Shown: positions 16,751-26,422, counted from the stretch's first letter. The stretch is 57,449 nucleotides of DNA from GYS-P2D sp964414425 (GCA_964414425.1 CAYPWL010000023.1:1-57449); one strand, 5' to 3'. Made by a program: numbers and translations. Notes: generated by a model from the letters alone, not told the origin.

Positions 16751-17712
16751 TAAATACAGGAATCGTCGGAGGGGCAGGATATGTAGGTGGTGAAGTGATC
16801 CGTCTCATCCTCAACCATCCTCAGATAGACATCAAGTACGTATCCAGTCGTAGCCAGGCAGGCAAGGCACTTCATGAAGTTCATCGAGACCTACTTGGAA
16901 GTACTGAGCTCCGCTTTAGTGATAGCTATGATACAGACGTGGACGTGTTGATACTTTGCATGGGTCATGGCAAGAGTAGTGAGTACTTACAAAAAGTCGA
17001 AGTCTCTGAAAATACAGCCATCATCGATCTGAGCAGAGACTTCAGATTGAAGGACGATGCAGGAGACTTCGTGTATGGCCTATGTGAGATGAACAAGAAC
17101 GATATCAAAGGCTCCAAGAGAATTGCCAATCCTGGGTGTTTTGCTACTTGTATTCAACTAGCGCTACTACCTATAGCAAAAGCGAATAAATTGAATAGCG
17201 CAGTACATGTAACCGCTATAACGGGCTCTACAGGTGCTGGACAGAAGCCAGTAAGCACTACGCACTTCTCATGGCGTAATAATAACATTTCGATCTATAA
17301 GCCCTTTACGCACCAGCACCTCGGTGAGATCACTCAAAGTGTGACAGAGCTCCAACCCTCCTTCGACCAGGATATTAACTTCATCCCGATGCGAGGTGAT
17401 TTTACCCGAGGCATTTTTGCCAGCGTATACTTCGATAGCGACCTCTCACAAGATACAGCTGTAGATATTTACAAACAGTATTATGCCGACTCGCCATTTG
17501 TGCATATCAGCAATGCTCCTATCAGCGTCAAGGATGTCGTCAATACGAATAACGGATATCTCTACGTCTCCAAGCATGGTAGCAAATTGAGGATCGAAAG
17601 TGCGATAGACAACCTACAGAAGGGAGCCGCTGGACAGGCCATTCAGAATCTCAACTTGGTTTTTGGATATCCAGAAGATTTAGGCTTACGACTTAAGCCA
17701 AGTGCATTTTAA
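16747..17712 (+). CDS. argC: N-acetyl-gamma-glutamyl-phosphate reductase
   Basis: A 321-residue NADPH-dependent reductase of N-acyl-glutamyl phosphate, third step of ornithine synthesis. It has an N-terminal nucleotide-binding GGAGYVGGE (8-16) and the catalytic Cys131 in RIANPGCFAT. Then comes the GSTGAG loop with the conserved His/Arg region around THFSWRNNNI and the PMRGDFTRGIF stretch. The length is usual. It overlaps argG by ATGA and is followed by argD after 10 bases. Confidence 0.96.
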   Translation: MINTGIVGGAGYVGGEVIRLILNHPQIDIKYVSSRSQAGKALHEVHRDLLGSTELRFSDSYDTDVDVLILCMGHGKSSEYLQKVEVSENTAIIDLSRDFRLKDDAGDFVYGLCEMNKNDIKGSKRIANPGCFATCIQLALLPIAKANKLNSAVHVTAITGSTGAGQKPVSTTHFSWRNNNISIYKPFTHQHLGEITQSVTELQPSFDQDINFIPMRGDFTRGIFASVYFDSDLSQDTAVDIYKQYYADSPFVHISNAPISVKDVVNTNNGYLYVSKHGSKLRIESAIDNLQKGAAGQAIQNLNLVFGYPEDLGLRLKPSAF

Positions 17713-17722
17713 TACTTGAGTT

Positions 17723-18877
17723 ATGAATATTTATGACGTCTATAGTTTTTATCCAGTAGCGCCTGTCAAAGGTCAAGGAGCCTATGTATATGATGCTCAG
17801 GATCAAAAATATCTGGACTTTTATGGTGGACATGCCGTCATCAGCATCGGACATAGTCACCCACATTATGTGAAGTTGATCTCTGAGCAACTACAGCAGA
17901 TAGGATTCTATTCTAACTCGATTGAAAATCCACTACAACTGGAACTTGCCGATAAGTTAGAGCAAGCAGCTGGTATCTCTGGTTATGATATATTCTACAT
18001 CAACAGTGGTGCCGAAGCTAATGACAATGCACTGAAATTAGCCTCATTTTATAATGGTAGGACCAAAGTGATAGCACTGGAAAACAGTTTTCATGGACGA
18101 ACCTCTGCGGCAATTAATGTTACCCACACTGGTATCAAGCATCAAGCTCCTATCAATCATGGATTGACACCGTCATATGTACACTATCAAGATATCGATG
18201 CGATCATCACAGAAATCAAAAAAGGAGATGCTGCAGCAATCATTATCGAGGCGATCCAAGGCGTCGGTGGTTTGGATGATATCAGTGCAGAGGCATTAGT
18301 AGCGATACGAGCAGTATGTGATGAGACTAACACCATCATGATCTTGGATGAGGTTCAATGTGGCTATGGACGTACTGGACATTTCTTTGCCTATCAGATT
18401 GCTGATATCGAGCCCGATATCATAACCACTGCCAAAGGAATGGGAAATGGGTTCCCGATAGGCTCGGTGCTTATCAAGAGTAATAAGATCCCGCCGGCTA
18501 ACGGGCGCTTAGGAACTACTTATGGTGGCAATCATCTGGCCTGTGCGGCAGGTATAGCTGTACTCGATGTAATCAAAAATGAAAAGCTCATCGAAAATGC
18601 GAATCGAGTTGGAGAGATGCTATATGAGATTTTGAATCATATGCCTGGCGTCAAAAAAGTCAAAGGAAGGGGCTTGATGTTGGGTGCTGAGTTTGACTTC
18701 GCCGTAGCTGCCATGCGTAAGTCTCTGGTCTTAGATCATTTCTTATTCACGGGTAGTTCTGCTAATCCCAATTTGCTAAGAATATTACCTCCAATTAATA
18801 TCAACGAACAACATCTGGAAGAATTTGAATCAAAGCTTAAGTCCGCAGTGGATCAACATATAACTCAATCATCATGA
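17723..18877 (+). CDS. argD: Acyl-ornithine aminotransferase
   Basis: A 384-residue class III PLP aminotransferase that makes N-acyl-ornithine from N-acyl-glutamate semialdehyde. The PLP-binding lysine is Lys238 in TTAKGMGNGFP, with Asp209 in ILDEVQCGYGRTG supporting the cofactor and the NSGAEAND motif at 94-101. It overlaps argF' by ATGA. Whether it prefers acetyl or succinyl substrates cannot be read from the sequence. Confidence 0.94.
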   Translation: MNIYDVYSFYPVAPVKGQGAYVYDAQDQKYLDFYGGHAVISIGHSHPHYVKLISEQLQQIGFYSNSIENPLQLELADKLEQAAGISGYDIFYINSGAEANDNALKLASFYNGRTKVIALENSFHGRTSAAINVTHTGIKHQAPINHGLTPSYVHYQDIDAIITEIKKGDAAAIIIEAIQGVGGLDDISAEALVAIRAVCDETNTIMILDEVQCGYGRTGHFFAYQIADIEPDIITTAKGMGNGFPIGSVLIKSNKIPPANGRLGTTYGGNHLACAAGIAVLDVIKNEKLIENANRVGEMLYEILNHMPGVKKVKGRGLMLGAEFDFAVAAMRKSLVLDHFLFTGSSANPNLLRILPPININEQHLEEFESKLKSAVDQHITQSS

Positions 18878-19821
18878 AACATTTCTACTCAGCAGCGAGC
18901 CCAACAAATGTAGGGCAACTTATAGAGACGGCACTACGCCTCAAAAAAGACCCTACCCAATATCTCAAGATGGCTGAAGGCAAATTGATGGTGCTCTTAT
19001 TCTTCAATCCGAGTCTGAGAACTAAACTCAGTACTCAAAAAGCAGCTATGAACCTCGGTATGCAGGTAATCAGTATGGATATGAAGGATAGCTGGGCATG
19101 GGAGTTTGAAGATGGCGTAACCATGCGCTTTGACAAAGCAGAACACGTCAAAGAGGCGGCTAATGTCATCTGTCGTTATGCAGATCTCATTGCCATACGA
19201 TCGTTCCCAAGTCTAACCGATCAAGAAGCGGACTATAAAGATCAGGTGATCAACAACTTTATGAAGTACAGCTCTAAGCCAGTGATCAACTTGGAGTCAG
19301 CTATACGTCATCCATTACAGTCATTCGCAGACCTCTTGACGATCCATGAGAAGGTAAAAAAGCCGAATCCTAAAATTGTATTGTGCTGGGCGCCTCACCC
19401 TAAGGCACTGCCGCAGGCGGTATCTAATTCATTCTTAGAGTGGATGCATAGAGCTGGGCATAGTGTAACAGTCACTCATCCGAAGGGATATGAACTCCAT
19501 GATCAATTCATGGCTGGGCACCAAGTAGAATACAATCAAGAAAAGGCATTTGAAGATGCTGATGTAGTTTATGTGAAAAACTGGTCACCATTGAGTAGTT
19601 ATGGACAAGTGGTCAATCAATCCGAAGAGTGGATGATCACTAAGGCAAAGCTCGATCTTACCAATGATGCCAAATTGATGCACTGTCTACCTGTCCGCAG
19701 GAACGTAGTTATAGCTGATGACGCCATGGACAGTGATCACTCGGCGATATATGACTTAGCAGAAAACAGATTACATACTGCGCAAGCGGTGATCTATAGT
19801 TTATTAAACGGAGAACTCTAA
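18874..19821 (+). CDS. argF': N-acyl-ornithine carbamoyltransferase (ArgF')
   Basis: A 315-residue transcarbamylase of the Bacteroidota/Xanthomonas branch that acts on N-acetyl- or N-succinyl-ornithine rather than ornithine. It has the carbamoyl-phosphate loop FFNPSLRTKLS (43-53), HPLQSFADLLTI and the C-terminal MHCLPVRRN. From memory of the published enzymes, the residue separating the two specificities is Pro90 in Bacteroides fragilis (succinyl) and Glu92 in Xanthomonas (acetyl), in the DK-x-EH loop. Here the loop reads FDKAEH, with Ala89 at that place, so specificity is open. This gene shows that the pathway runs through N-acyl-citrulline, so ArgE deacylates citrulline. It is followed by argB after two bases. 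Confidence 0.94.
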   Translation: MKHFYSAASPTNVGQLIETALRLKKDPTQYLKMAEGKLMVLLFFNPSLRTKLSTQKAAMNLGMQVISMDMKDSWAWEFEDGVTMRFDKAEHVKEAANVICRYADLIAIRSFPSLTDQEADYKDQVINNFMKYSSKPVINLESAIRHPLQSFADLLTIHEKVKKPNPKIVLCWAPHPKALPQAVSNSFLEWMHRAGHSVTVTHPKGYELHDQFMAGHQVEYNQEKAFEDADVVYVKNWSPLSSYGQVVNQSEEWMITKAKLDLTNDAKLMHCLPVRRNVVIADDAMDSDHSAIYDLAENRLHTAQAVIYSLLNGEL

Positions 19822-19823
19822 TC

Positions 19824-20603
19824 ATGCCCCAGCTACATGTAATCAAGATAGGTGGCAAGCTCATCAATGAGCCAAATGAGTTAGATCGATTACTCACAGC
19901 CTTCGCACAATTGAAAGGACCCAAAATCCTAATCCATGGTGGAGGACGCAAGGCAACCGAACTCTCTCAACAGATGGGACTGGAGGTTAAGATGATCGAA
20001 GGTCGTCGCATCACCGATAGAGATACACTCGATGTAGCTGTTATGGTCTACGCCGGTCTCATCAACAAGCAGATCGTCGCTCAACTACAAACTAAAGACA
20101 CCTTGGCCATCGGCCTTTGTGGTGCAGACGGCGACATCATACAAGCTCATAAGAGACCTGTCAAAGACATCGATTATGGATTCGTCGGAGATATCGATCA
20201 CGTCGCAGGCAATCGGATTAATAAATTGCTCTTAGCGGGGTTCTGCCCGGTATTTTGTGCGATATCACATGACCAGAAGGGTCAGCTCCTCAATACTAAT
20301 GCTGATACCATTGCATCGGTCGTAGCACAGAGTATGGCACGCAGTTATGAGGTCTCACTCAAGTATTGCTTTGAGTATCAAGGCGTGCTTCATGACGTCA
20401 AGGATCCAAGCAATACTATCGCTCAAATCTCCGCCGAGCAGCTCGATCAGATGAAAGCAGCAGGTACCATCAATGCTGGGATGATCCCAAAACTGTCTAA
20501 CGGCATGGACGCTCTACATGGAGGTGTACAAGAAGTGGCTGTATGTGGTATAGATAATTTAGTAGACCTAAACAATGCGACTCGCCTAAGTCTCGGATTA
20601 TGA
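19824..20603 (+). CDS. argB: Acetylglutamate kinase
   Basis: A 259-residue amino-acid kinase phosphorylating N-acyl-glutamate. It has IKIGGKLI (the phosphate-binding Lys/Gly motif), LIHGGGRKATEL (41-52), the substrate loop GRRITDRDTLDVA, and the C-terminal INAGMIPKLSNGMDAL. There is no N-terminal extension of the arginine-inhibited hexameric type, so it resembles the short E. coli-like dimeric form, which tends to be arginine-insensitive. It overlaps argE by ATGA. Confidence 0.95.
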   Translation: MPQLHVIKIGGKLINEPNELDRLLTAFAQLKGPKILIHGGGRKATELSQQMGLEVKMIEGRRITDRDTLDVAVMVYAGLINKQIVAQLQTKDTLAIGLCGADGDIIQAHKRPVKDIDYGFVGDIDHVAGNRINKLLLAGFCPVFCAISHDQKGQLLNTNADTIASVVAQSMARSYEVSLKYCFEYQGVLHDVKDPSNTIAQISAEQLDQMKAAGTINAGMIPKLSNGMDALHGGVQEVAVCGIDNLVDLNNATRLSLGL

Positions 20604-21658
20604 AAGAACTCGTAAAAGAAGCCATCAGTCTGCTGCGATCCATGATCCAAGTACAGACATTCTCTGGGGAGGAAGGTCCTACTGCAGATCTCATAGACAC
20701 ATATCTCAAGACTAAAGGGGTTAAGACCGAAAGGCTTCATAACAACATAATTGTACGTAACAGTCGCTGGCATGAGGAAAAGCCTACCATCATCCTCAAC
20801 TCTCACCATGATACGGTCAAGATTAACAATGGATGGACTAAAGATCCATTTGGTGCAGAGGTCGAGGGCGATAAGCTTTTTGGTCGAGGTAGCAATGATG
20901 CAGGAGGAGCATTAGTATCATTGATTGCCACGTTCGTGCACTATTATGATGCCACCCTGCCCTTCAACTTGATGCTCATAGCTTCGGGGGAAGAAGAAAA
21001 CTTTGGCCCTAATGGAGTATCATCAGTATTAGCAACCTTAGATTTCGAGCCTGCATTGGGGATCATCGGTGAACCTACCCAGATGCAATTAGCTATTGCA
21101 GAGAAAGGCCTCATAGTGATCGATGGCACTACAACTGGCAAGGCTGGACATGCCGCTCGCAATACAGGTATCAACGCATTATACCTTGCCGCAGAAGATA
21201 TCAATTGGATCAAATCATACGAATGGCCTAAAGTATCTCCCGTACTTGGACCAGTAAAAACTACGGTTACACAGATCGCATCAGGAAGTCAACACAATGT
21301 GATCCCAGACAGCTGCACCTATGTCATCGACTGCCGTGTCAACGAGCATTATACGCTCCAAGAAGTATTGGACATACTGAACGATGGCACTCATGCTGCG
21401 TTAAAACCCAGATCACTACGATGGCACCCCTCAGGCATTAATGAAGGACATCCGATAGTCGCACAAGGCAAGAAGATAGGTCGTGCAGTACTTGGCTCCC
21501 CTACTCTATCGGATCAAGTACACTTTACTTGTCCGACTATAAAGATAGGGCCAGGCATATCTGAGAGATCTCATACTGCCAACGAGTTTATCATGCTCAG
21601 CGAAATTGAAGAAGGAATAAACATCTATATTGATTTATTGAAAGGATTAGAGATATGA
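20600..21658 (+). CDS. argE: M20 deacylase (ArgE type)
   Basis: A 352-residue M20 metallopeptidase-family deacylase. The metal ligands are visible: His in LNSHHDTVK, the bridging Asp in GRGSNDAGG, the catalytic Glu pair in ASGEEENFG, and a late His in ERSHTANEF. Position in the operon after the N-acyl-ornithine carbamoyltransferase suggests that it removes the acyl group from N-acyl-citrulline. It overlaps argH by ATGA and argB by ATGA. Confidence 0.9.
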   Translation: MKELVKEAISLLRSMIQVQTFSGEEGPTADLIDTYLKTKGVKTERLHNNIIVRNSRWHEEKPTIILNSHHDTVKINNGWTKDPFGAEVEGDKLFGRGSNDAGGALVSLIATFVHYYDATLPFNLMLIASGEEENFGPNGVSSVLATLDFEPALGIIGEPTQMQLAIAEKGLIVIDGTTTGKAGHAARNTGINALYLAAEDINWIKSYEWPKVSPVLGPVKTTVTQIASGSQHNVIPDSCTYVIDCRVNEHYTLQEVLDILNDGTHAALKPRSLRWHPSGINEGHPIVAQGKKIGRAVLGSPTLSDQVHFTCPTIKIGPGISERSHTANEFIMLSEIEEGINIYIDLLKGLEI

Positions 21659-22941
21659 AGCTTTGGGACAAGGGATATACTATAGATGATCGGATAGAGC
21701 GATTTACAACTGGGCGCGATCGTGAGCTTGATATCGATCTGGCTCCCTATGATGTCCAAGGGTCTATGGCTCATGCTAATATGCTTGCTCAAATCGGACT
21801 GCTAACCCAAGAAGAAAACACACAACTACAGGCGGAGCTCAAAAATATCGCTAAAGAAATGGCTGATGGCGCCTTCACAATTGAAGACGGAATAGAAGAT
21901 GTCCATAGTCAAGTGGAGCTCCTGTTGACACAGCGCCTCGGCGATGTAGGAAAGAAAATACACCTCGGTCGAAGTAGAAATGATCAAGTGCTCGTTGATC
22001 TAAGACTATTCTTCAGAGCACAACTCAGTGAGATGGGTAGTTTAACAGGTCAACTCATTGAATTGCTTCTTGAGACCGCGGCTCAACATAAGGACTCGCT
22101 TATACCTGGCTATACGCACATGCAGATTGGCATGGTATCGTCATTTGGGATGTGGTTCAGTGGATACGCTGAGGCATTACTCGATGATCTTGAGTATCTG
22201 CTATCAACCAGGAAGAGCATCAATAGGAACCCACTGGGTACAGCTGCAGGATATGGATCATCAATTCCATTGGACAGGCAACAGACTACTGATGAACTGG
22301 CCTTTGAGGGCTTGTGTGTTAATCCTATAAATGCTCAGATCGGACGAGGTAAAACCGAGCTGATGGTAGCAAATGCCATCAGTACTATGGCACTCAGTAT
22401 CAATAAGATGGCCATGGATATCTGTATGTTCTCCAATGAGAATTATGGCTTCTTATCCTTGCCAAAAGAGTTCACCACTGGGTCTTCGATTATGCCACAT
22501 AAGAAGAACCCCGACGTCTTCGAACTGATCCGTGCTAAGTGCAATACTCTTATTGCAGTGCCCGCTCAGTTGGCGATGATGTTGAGTAATCTGCCATCGG
22601 GGTACCATCGAGATTTTCAACTTCAGAAAGAACTGATCTTTCCAGCAATCGAAGATTTAAAAGAAATACTAAGCCTAATTATCCATTGTGTTCCTAACAT
22701 GATCATCCGTGACACTCAAGTGTATGACGATAAGTATCAATATCTATTCAGTGTAGAGTTGGTCAATCAGTATGTGCTGGATGGAATGTCATTTAGAGAT
22801 GCCTACAAAAAGGTAGGCTTGCAAATAGAATCGGGAACGTTTGAAGCTCCTAAAGAATTGAATCATACTCATATCGGAAGCTTGTGCAACTTAGGATTAG
22901 AATTGATGACCAAACGCTTACAAGAATTAGCTAAACTATAG
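21655..22941 (+). CDS. argH: Argininosuccinate lyase
   Basis: A 428-residue fumarase/aspartase-superfamily lyase performing the last step to arginine and fumarate. Signatures are HLGRSRNDQV, the PGYTHMQ region and the catalytic serine loop GSSIMPHKKNPD. It is slightly shorter than E. coli ArgH. It is the last arginine gene, but only two bases separate its stop from the next gene. Confidence 0.96.
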   Translation: MKLWDKGYTIDDRIERFTTGRDRELDIDLAPYDVQGSMAHANMLAQIGLLTQEENTQLQAELKNIAKEMADGAFTIEDGIEDVHSQVELLLTQRLGDVGKKIHLGRSRNDQVLVDLRLFFRAQLSEMGSLTGQLIELLLETAAQHKDSLIPGYTHMQIGMVSSFGMWFSGYAEALLDDLEYLLSTRKSINRNPLGTAAGYGSSIPLDRQQTTDELAFEGLCVNPINAQIGRGKTELMVANAISTMALSINKMAMDICMFSNENYGFLSLPKEFTTGSSIMPHKKNPDVFELIRAKCNTLIAVPAQLAMMLSNLPSGYHRDFQLQKELIFPAIEDLKEILSLIIHCVPNMIIRDTQVYDDKYQYLFSVELVNQYVLDGMSFRDAYKKVGLQIESGTFEAPKELNHTHIGSLCNLGLELMTKRLQELAKL

Positions 22942-22943
22942 AC

Positions 22944-23363
22944 ATGGAAGTAACTGTAAAAAGAATCGACGACGCCTACAAAATGGAGGCGACTAATGAA
23001 ACTGGAGAAGTCCTGCACATGGATGGTAGCAAAGCACTGGGTGCCAGCGAGTCAGCCTTTAGGCCCATGCAATTATTATTGACCAGCTTAGGAGGTTGCA
23101 GTGCCATTGATATCATTAATGTACTGACAAGAGGGCGTCAACGGATCGATTCATTTGAGATGAAATTATCTGGGGACCGAGTAGAAGGTACTCCTTCGCC
23201 ATTCTCCACAATGAATGTACATTTCATCCTTAAAGGAAAAATCAAAGAGGAGAAATTGTTAAAGGCCATCGAGTTAGCAGAGACCAAATACTGCTCTGTC
23301 TACTTTTCTCTCAATCCAGAGATCGATATTAGATATAGCTACGATCTGGAGTCAGTAGAATAG
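22944..23363 (+). CDS. OsmC family protein
   Basis: A 139-residue OsmC/Ohr-fold protein. The first peroxidatic cysteine position is seen in TSLGGCSAIDII and the second in KYCSVYFSLN, the usual two-Cys arrangement of the YhfA-like OsmC group. Members reduce organic hydroperoxides. It starts two bases after argH, so it is probably read from the arginine mRNA. Confidence 0.9.
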   Translation: MEVTVKRIDDAYKMEATNETGEVLHMDGSKALGASESAFRPMQLLLTSLGGCSAIDIINVLTRGRQRIDSFEMKLSGDRVEGTPSPFSTMNVHFILKGKIKEEKLLKAIELAETKYCSVYFSLNPEIDIRYSYDLESVE

Positions 23364-23396
23364 CACATCTTTGAGTTTAAGTCAGTCACGTCATCC

Positions 23397-24551
23397 ATGA
23401 AGGACAGCAGCAAAAGTATCAGGATCCAAGCGGATCGTACAGAATATCGAGAACATAGCTCTCCGCTATTTCTCACTTCAAGCTTTATATATCATGATGC
23501 AGAGCATGCCGCTGCTATGTTCAGAGGTGAGGAAACGGGAAATATATACTCTCGATTTACTAATCCTAATACCACAGAACTTATCGATAAGGTATGTGCA
23601 TTAGAGGAGGCCGAAGCGGGGATTGCGGCTGCCTCAGGCATGTCGGCGATATTCAACACCCTCATCGCTCATCTTGTCACGGGAGATGAAGTTGTAGCCT
23701 CCAATTCTCTATTTGGTAATACGACTTATATCCTACAACATATCTTACCCAAATGGGGGATCCACAGTAAGTTCGTCGGATTGACAGATCAAGCCGGATG
23801 GCAAGCTGCCATAACCGATAAGACCAAGATGGTACTCGTTGAGACGCCATCCAATCCGGGTCTCGAAATGGTAGATATCGCTTGGCTCAGTGGATTATGC
23901 CAAGCTCATGATGCCATATTTGCTGTGGATAATTGCTTTGCCACACCGATACTCCAGAAGCCGATGTTACTGGGAGCTGACCTAAGCATACATAGCGCGA
24001 CCAAGTGGATGGATGGCCAAGGAAGAGTCCTCGGGGGACTGGTAGTCGGTCATGAGCGTTATGTGACGCCTATCAATGACTTTCTGCGTAGGACGGGGCC
24101 TTGTATGAGCCCGTTTAATGCATGGGTACTCTCTAAGAGCATCGAAACGCTGGAACTCAGGATGCAGCGACATTGTCAAAATGCCATCGAGCTCACTCAA
24201 TACCTATCGCAGCATAATAGAGTGGACAGCGTCGTATACCCTTGGCTGCCGAACCATCCACAACATGACTTGGCTAAGCGTCAGATGACGATGGGTGGCG
24301 GTATAGTAACCTGTCACCTCAAAGGATCACAGAGCGATTGCTTCCAGTTCATCAATAAACTGAAGATGTTGAGCTTAACCGCTAACCTCGGTGATAGTAG
24401 AACGATTATAACACATCCCGCTACAACTACCCACTCCAAACTATCCTCTGAGGATCAAATAAAAGCTGGAATCACACCAACTACTCTGCGTATCTCCGTA
24501 GGTCTGGAGCATATAGAAGATATTATTTCGGATATTGCGCAGGCTTTATAA
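23397..24551 (+). CDS. metZ: O-acyl-homoserine sulfhydrylase / cystathionine gamma-synthase
   Basis: A 384-residue Cys/Met-metabolism PLP enzyme. The PLP lysine is Lys203 in HSATKWMDGQGRVLGG, the hallmark of the MetZ (O-succinyl/acetyl-homoserine sulfhydrylase) branch rather than classic MetB. SRFTNPNT (52-59) and VETPSNPGL (148-156) are also typical. It converts O-acyl-homoserine and sulfide to homocysteine. MetX, the maker of the acyl-homoserine, is encoded 15 bases downstream. Confidence 0.88.
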   Translation: MKDSSKSIRIQADRTEYREHSSPLFLTSSFIYHDAEHAAAMFRGEETGNIYSRFTNPNTTELIDKVCALEEAEAGIAAASGMSAIFNTLIAHLVTGDEVVASNSLFGNTTYILQHILPKWGIHSKFVGLTDQAGWQAAITDKTKMVLVETPSNPGLEMVDIAWLSGLCQAHDAIFAVDNCFATPILQKPMLLGADLSIHSATKWMDGQGRVLGGLVVGHERYVTPINDFLRRTGPCMSPFNAWVLSKSIETLELRMQRHCQNAIELTQYLSQHNRVDSVVYPWLPNHPQHDLAKRQMTMGGGIVTCHLKGSQSDCFQFINKLKMLSLTANLGDSRTIITHPATTTHSKLSSEDQIKAGITPTTLRISVGLEHIEDIISDIAQAL

Positions 24552-24566
24552 TTACACCTTTTAGCA

Positions 24567-25583
24567 TTGGATACGCTTACCTACAATTTGACCGAAGAAT
24601 TTGTGCTGGACTCCGGTCAGCGGGTCAGTAATATGCCGATCACATATAGTACCTCAGGACAACTCAATGCGGACCGCAGCAATGTCATCTTAGTATGTCA
24701 TGCCCTTACAGCAAGCAGCCGAGTTCATGACTGGTGGGACGGGCTATATGGACCAGATAATGTATTCGACCCAGAGCATTACTATATCATCTGTATCAAT
24801 AACATGGGGTCGCCATATGGTAGTTGGTCGCCTAAGAGTATCAATCCAGATACTGGTACAGCCTATGGCATAGATTTCCCTTTTTTCACCCTAAGGGATA
24901 ACGCACGAATGATCATCGCCATGTTATCCGAACTGGGTATCGATCAGTTAGATATGCTCATCGGTGGATCATGCGGTGGCAATATCGCTCAGGAGATGGC
25001 CTATGTGATGGGAGATGCCATTAGGCAGCTTGTATTGATGTGCTGTTCTTCAAAGGAAAGTCCTTGGGTAGTCAGCATACATGAGAGTCAGCGCATAGCG
25101 CTAAGAGCTGATCCTACATTTGGAGCAACTCTCGATGGAGGAAAAGAAGGCATCAGAGGAGCACGAGCGTTTGCCCTACCATTCTATAGATCGCATGCTT
25201 CATTTACAATCCGTCAGACTGAGGAGAATGACGATGTCATTAAAGACTTCAGAGCTGCCTCATACGTCAGATATCAAGGCCAGAAGTTCGTGGATCGATA
25301 TGATCCTTATTGTTATTTCCATCAGCTCAATGCGCTTGATACACATAATATAGGCCGAGATCGAGGAGGTATCCCGGCAGCACTGGGCACCATTACCGCT
25401 CAGACCTTATGCATTGGATTTAGCTCAGATGTATTAATACCTGTAATCGAGCAGCACAGCTTAGCAGAGCATATCCCTAACGCCCAGTATGGCGAAATTG
25501 AGACCGACTTTGGTCATGATGCCTTCCTTATCGAAACTGAAGCGCTTAAATCCCTTGTTCTTCGTTTTAGAACAGATACCTAA
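24567..25583 (+). CDS. metX: Homoserine O-acyltransferase (MetX), TTG start
   Basis: A 338-residue alpha/beta hydrolase-fold acyltransferase: HALTASSRVHDWWDGL, the nucleophile Ser135 in GGSCGGNIAQEMA, an Asp in FSSDVLIP and a His in DFGHDAFLIE. The conserved N-terminal FVLDSG motif (12-17) requires a start upstream of the first ATG (codon 23). The only start-type codon between the metZ stop and that motif is TTG at 24567. Coupled to metZ, it supplies the direct-sulfhydrylation route to methionine; acetyl and succinyl donors cannot be told apart here. Confidence 0.92.
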   Translation: MDTLTYNLTEEFVLDSGQRVSNMPITYSTSGQLNADRSNVILVCHALTASSRVHDWWDGLYGPDNVFDPEHYYIICINNMGSPYGSWSPKSINPDTGTAYGIDFPFFTLRDNARMIIAMLSELGIDQLDMLIGGSCGGNIAQEMAYVMGDAIRQLVLMCCSSKESPWVVSIHESQRIALRADPTFGATLDGGKEGIRGARAFALPFYRSHASFTIRQTEENDDVIKDFRAASYVRYQGQKFVDRYDPYCYFHQLNALDTHNIGRDRGGIPAALGTITAQTLCIGFSSDVLIPVIEQHSLAEHIPNAQYGEIETDFGHDAFLIETEALKSLVLRFRTDT

Positions 25584-25588
25584 CGACT

Positions 25589-26422
25589 ATGATAGCCTTA
25601 TGTGAACACAGCCGCCTCAAAGTATTTAAAGAAACTAAACACGGTTACTTTCTGGAGGATAGCGATGGCGATGAGGTCTTACTTCCGTTTAGGTCCGCAC
25701 CAGAAGACTTAGAAATTGATACTCGCATCGAGGTCTTCACCTATCTTGATAATCAGGGCAGGATGATCGCCACGACTAAAACACCGAAGGTAGGTCTCTA
25801 TCAATTTGCCATATTGAAGTGTATAGATCTGGCGCCATTTGGGGCATTTATGGATTGGGGCTTAGAGCGAGATTTATTAGTCCCTAACAGCGAGATGGCA
25901 GAGCAGATGTTACCAGGCTCTTATTACATCACCTACTTCTTTCTCGACAATGACGACAGACCTACTGGCTCTACGCATATCGAGCGTATACTCGATCGAA
26001 CGAACATAGAACTTCAGGAAAAAGAAGAAGTTGATTTACTCGTCTGGGAAGAAACAAAGCTAGGCTACAAGGTGATTATAAATCACCTATATGAGGGCCT
26101 TATCTATCACAATGAGATCTTTAAAAATGTCTTTGAAGGCAAGCCCATGAAAGGCTATGTCAAAAAGATCCGTGAAGACAACCGTATAGATGTCTCTCTT
26201 GAGCCCATCGGATATAAGCGAGTGGTAGGTGATCATAATGATAAGATTCTCGTTGCTCTCGAAGATGCAGGAGGTTTCTTACCACTACATGACAAGTCCA
26301 ATCCTGATGACATTAAGGAACAACTTAAGATGAGCAAGAAGGCCTTCAAAAAAGCGATCGGAGCACTCTATAAGCAACGATTGATCACAATGGAAGAAGG
26401 CGGGATACGGCTGACAACGTGA
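25589..26422 (+). CDS. cvfB: CvfB-like S1 RNA-binding protein
   Basis: A 277-residue protein with tandem S1-like OB folds followed by a C-terminal winged-helix region, the layout of the CvfB family. It has LPFRSAPEDLEIDTRIEVFTY, a GAFMDWGLERDLLVP S1 motif, a second KVIINHLYEGLIYHNEIF segment and a final LHDKSNPDDIKEQLKMSKKAF. In Staphylococcus aureus CvfB affects virulence-gene mRNA. It follows metX by five bases, so it closes the long arg-met run. Confidence 0.88.
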   Translation: MIALCEHSRLKVFKETKHGYFLEDSDGDEVLLPFRSAPEDLEIDTRIEVFTYLDNQGRMIATTKTPKVGLYQFAILKCIDLAPFGAFMDWGLERDLLVPNSEMAEQMLPGSYYITYFFLDNDDRPTGSTHIERILDRTNIELQEKEEVDLLVWEETKLGYKVIINHLYEGLIYHNEIFKNVFEGKPMKGYVKKIREDNRIDVSLEPIGYKRVVGDHNDKILVALEDAGGFLPLHDKSNPDDIKEQLKMSKKAFKKAIGALYKQRLITMEEGGIRLTT

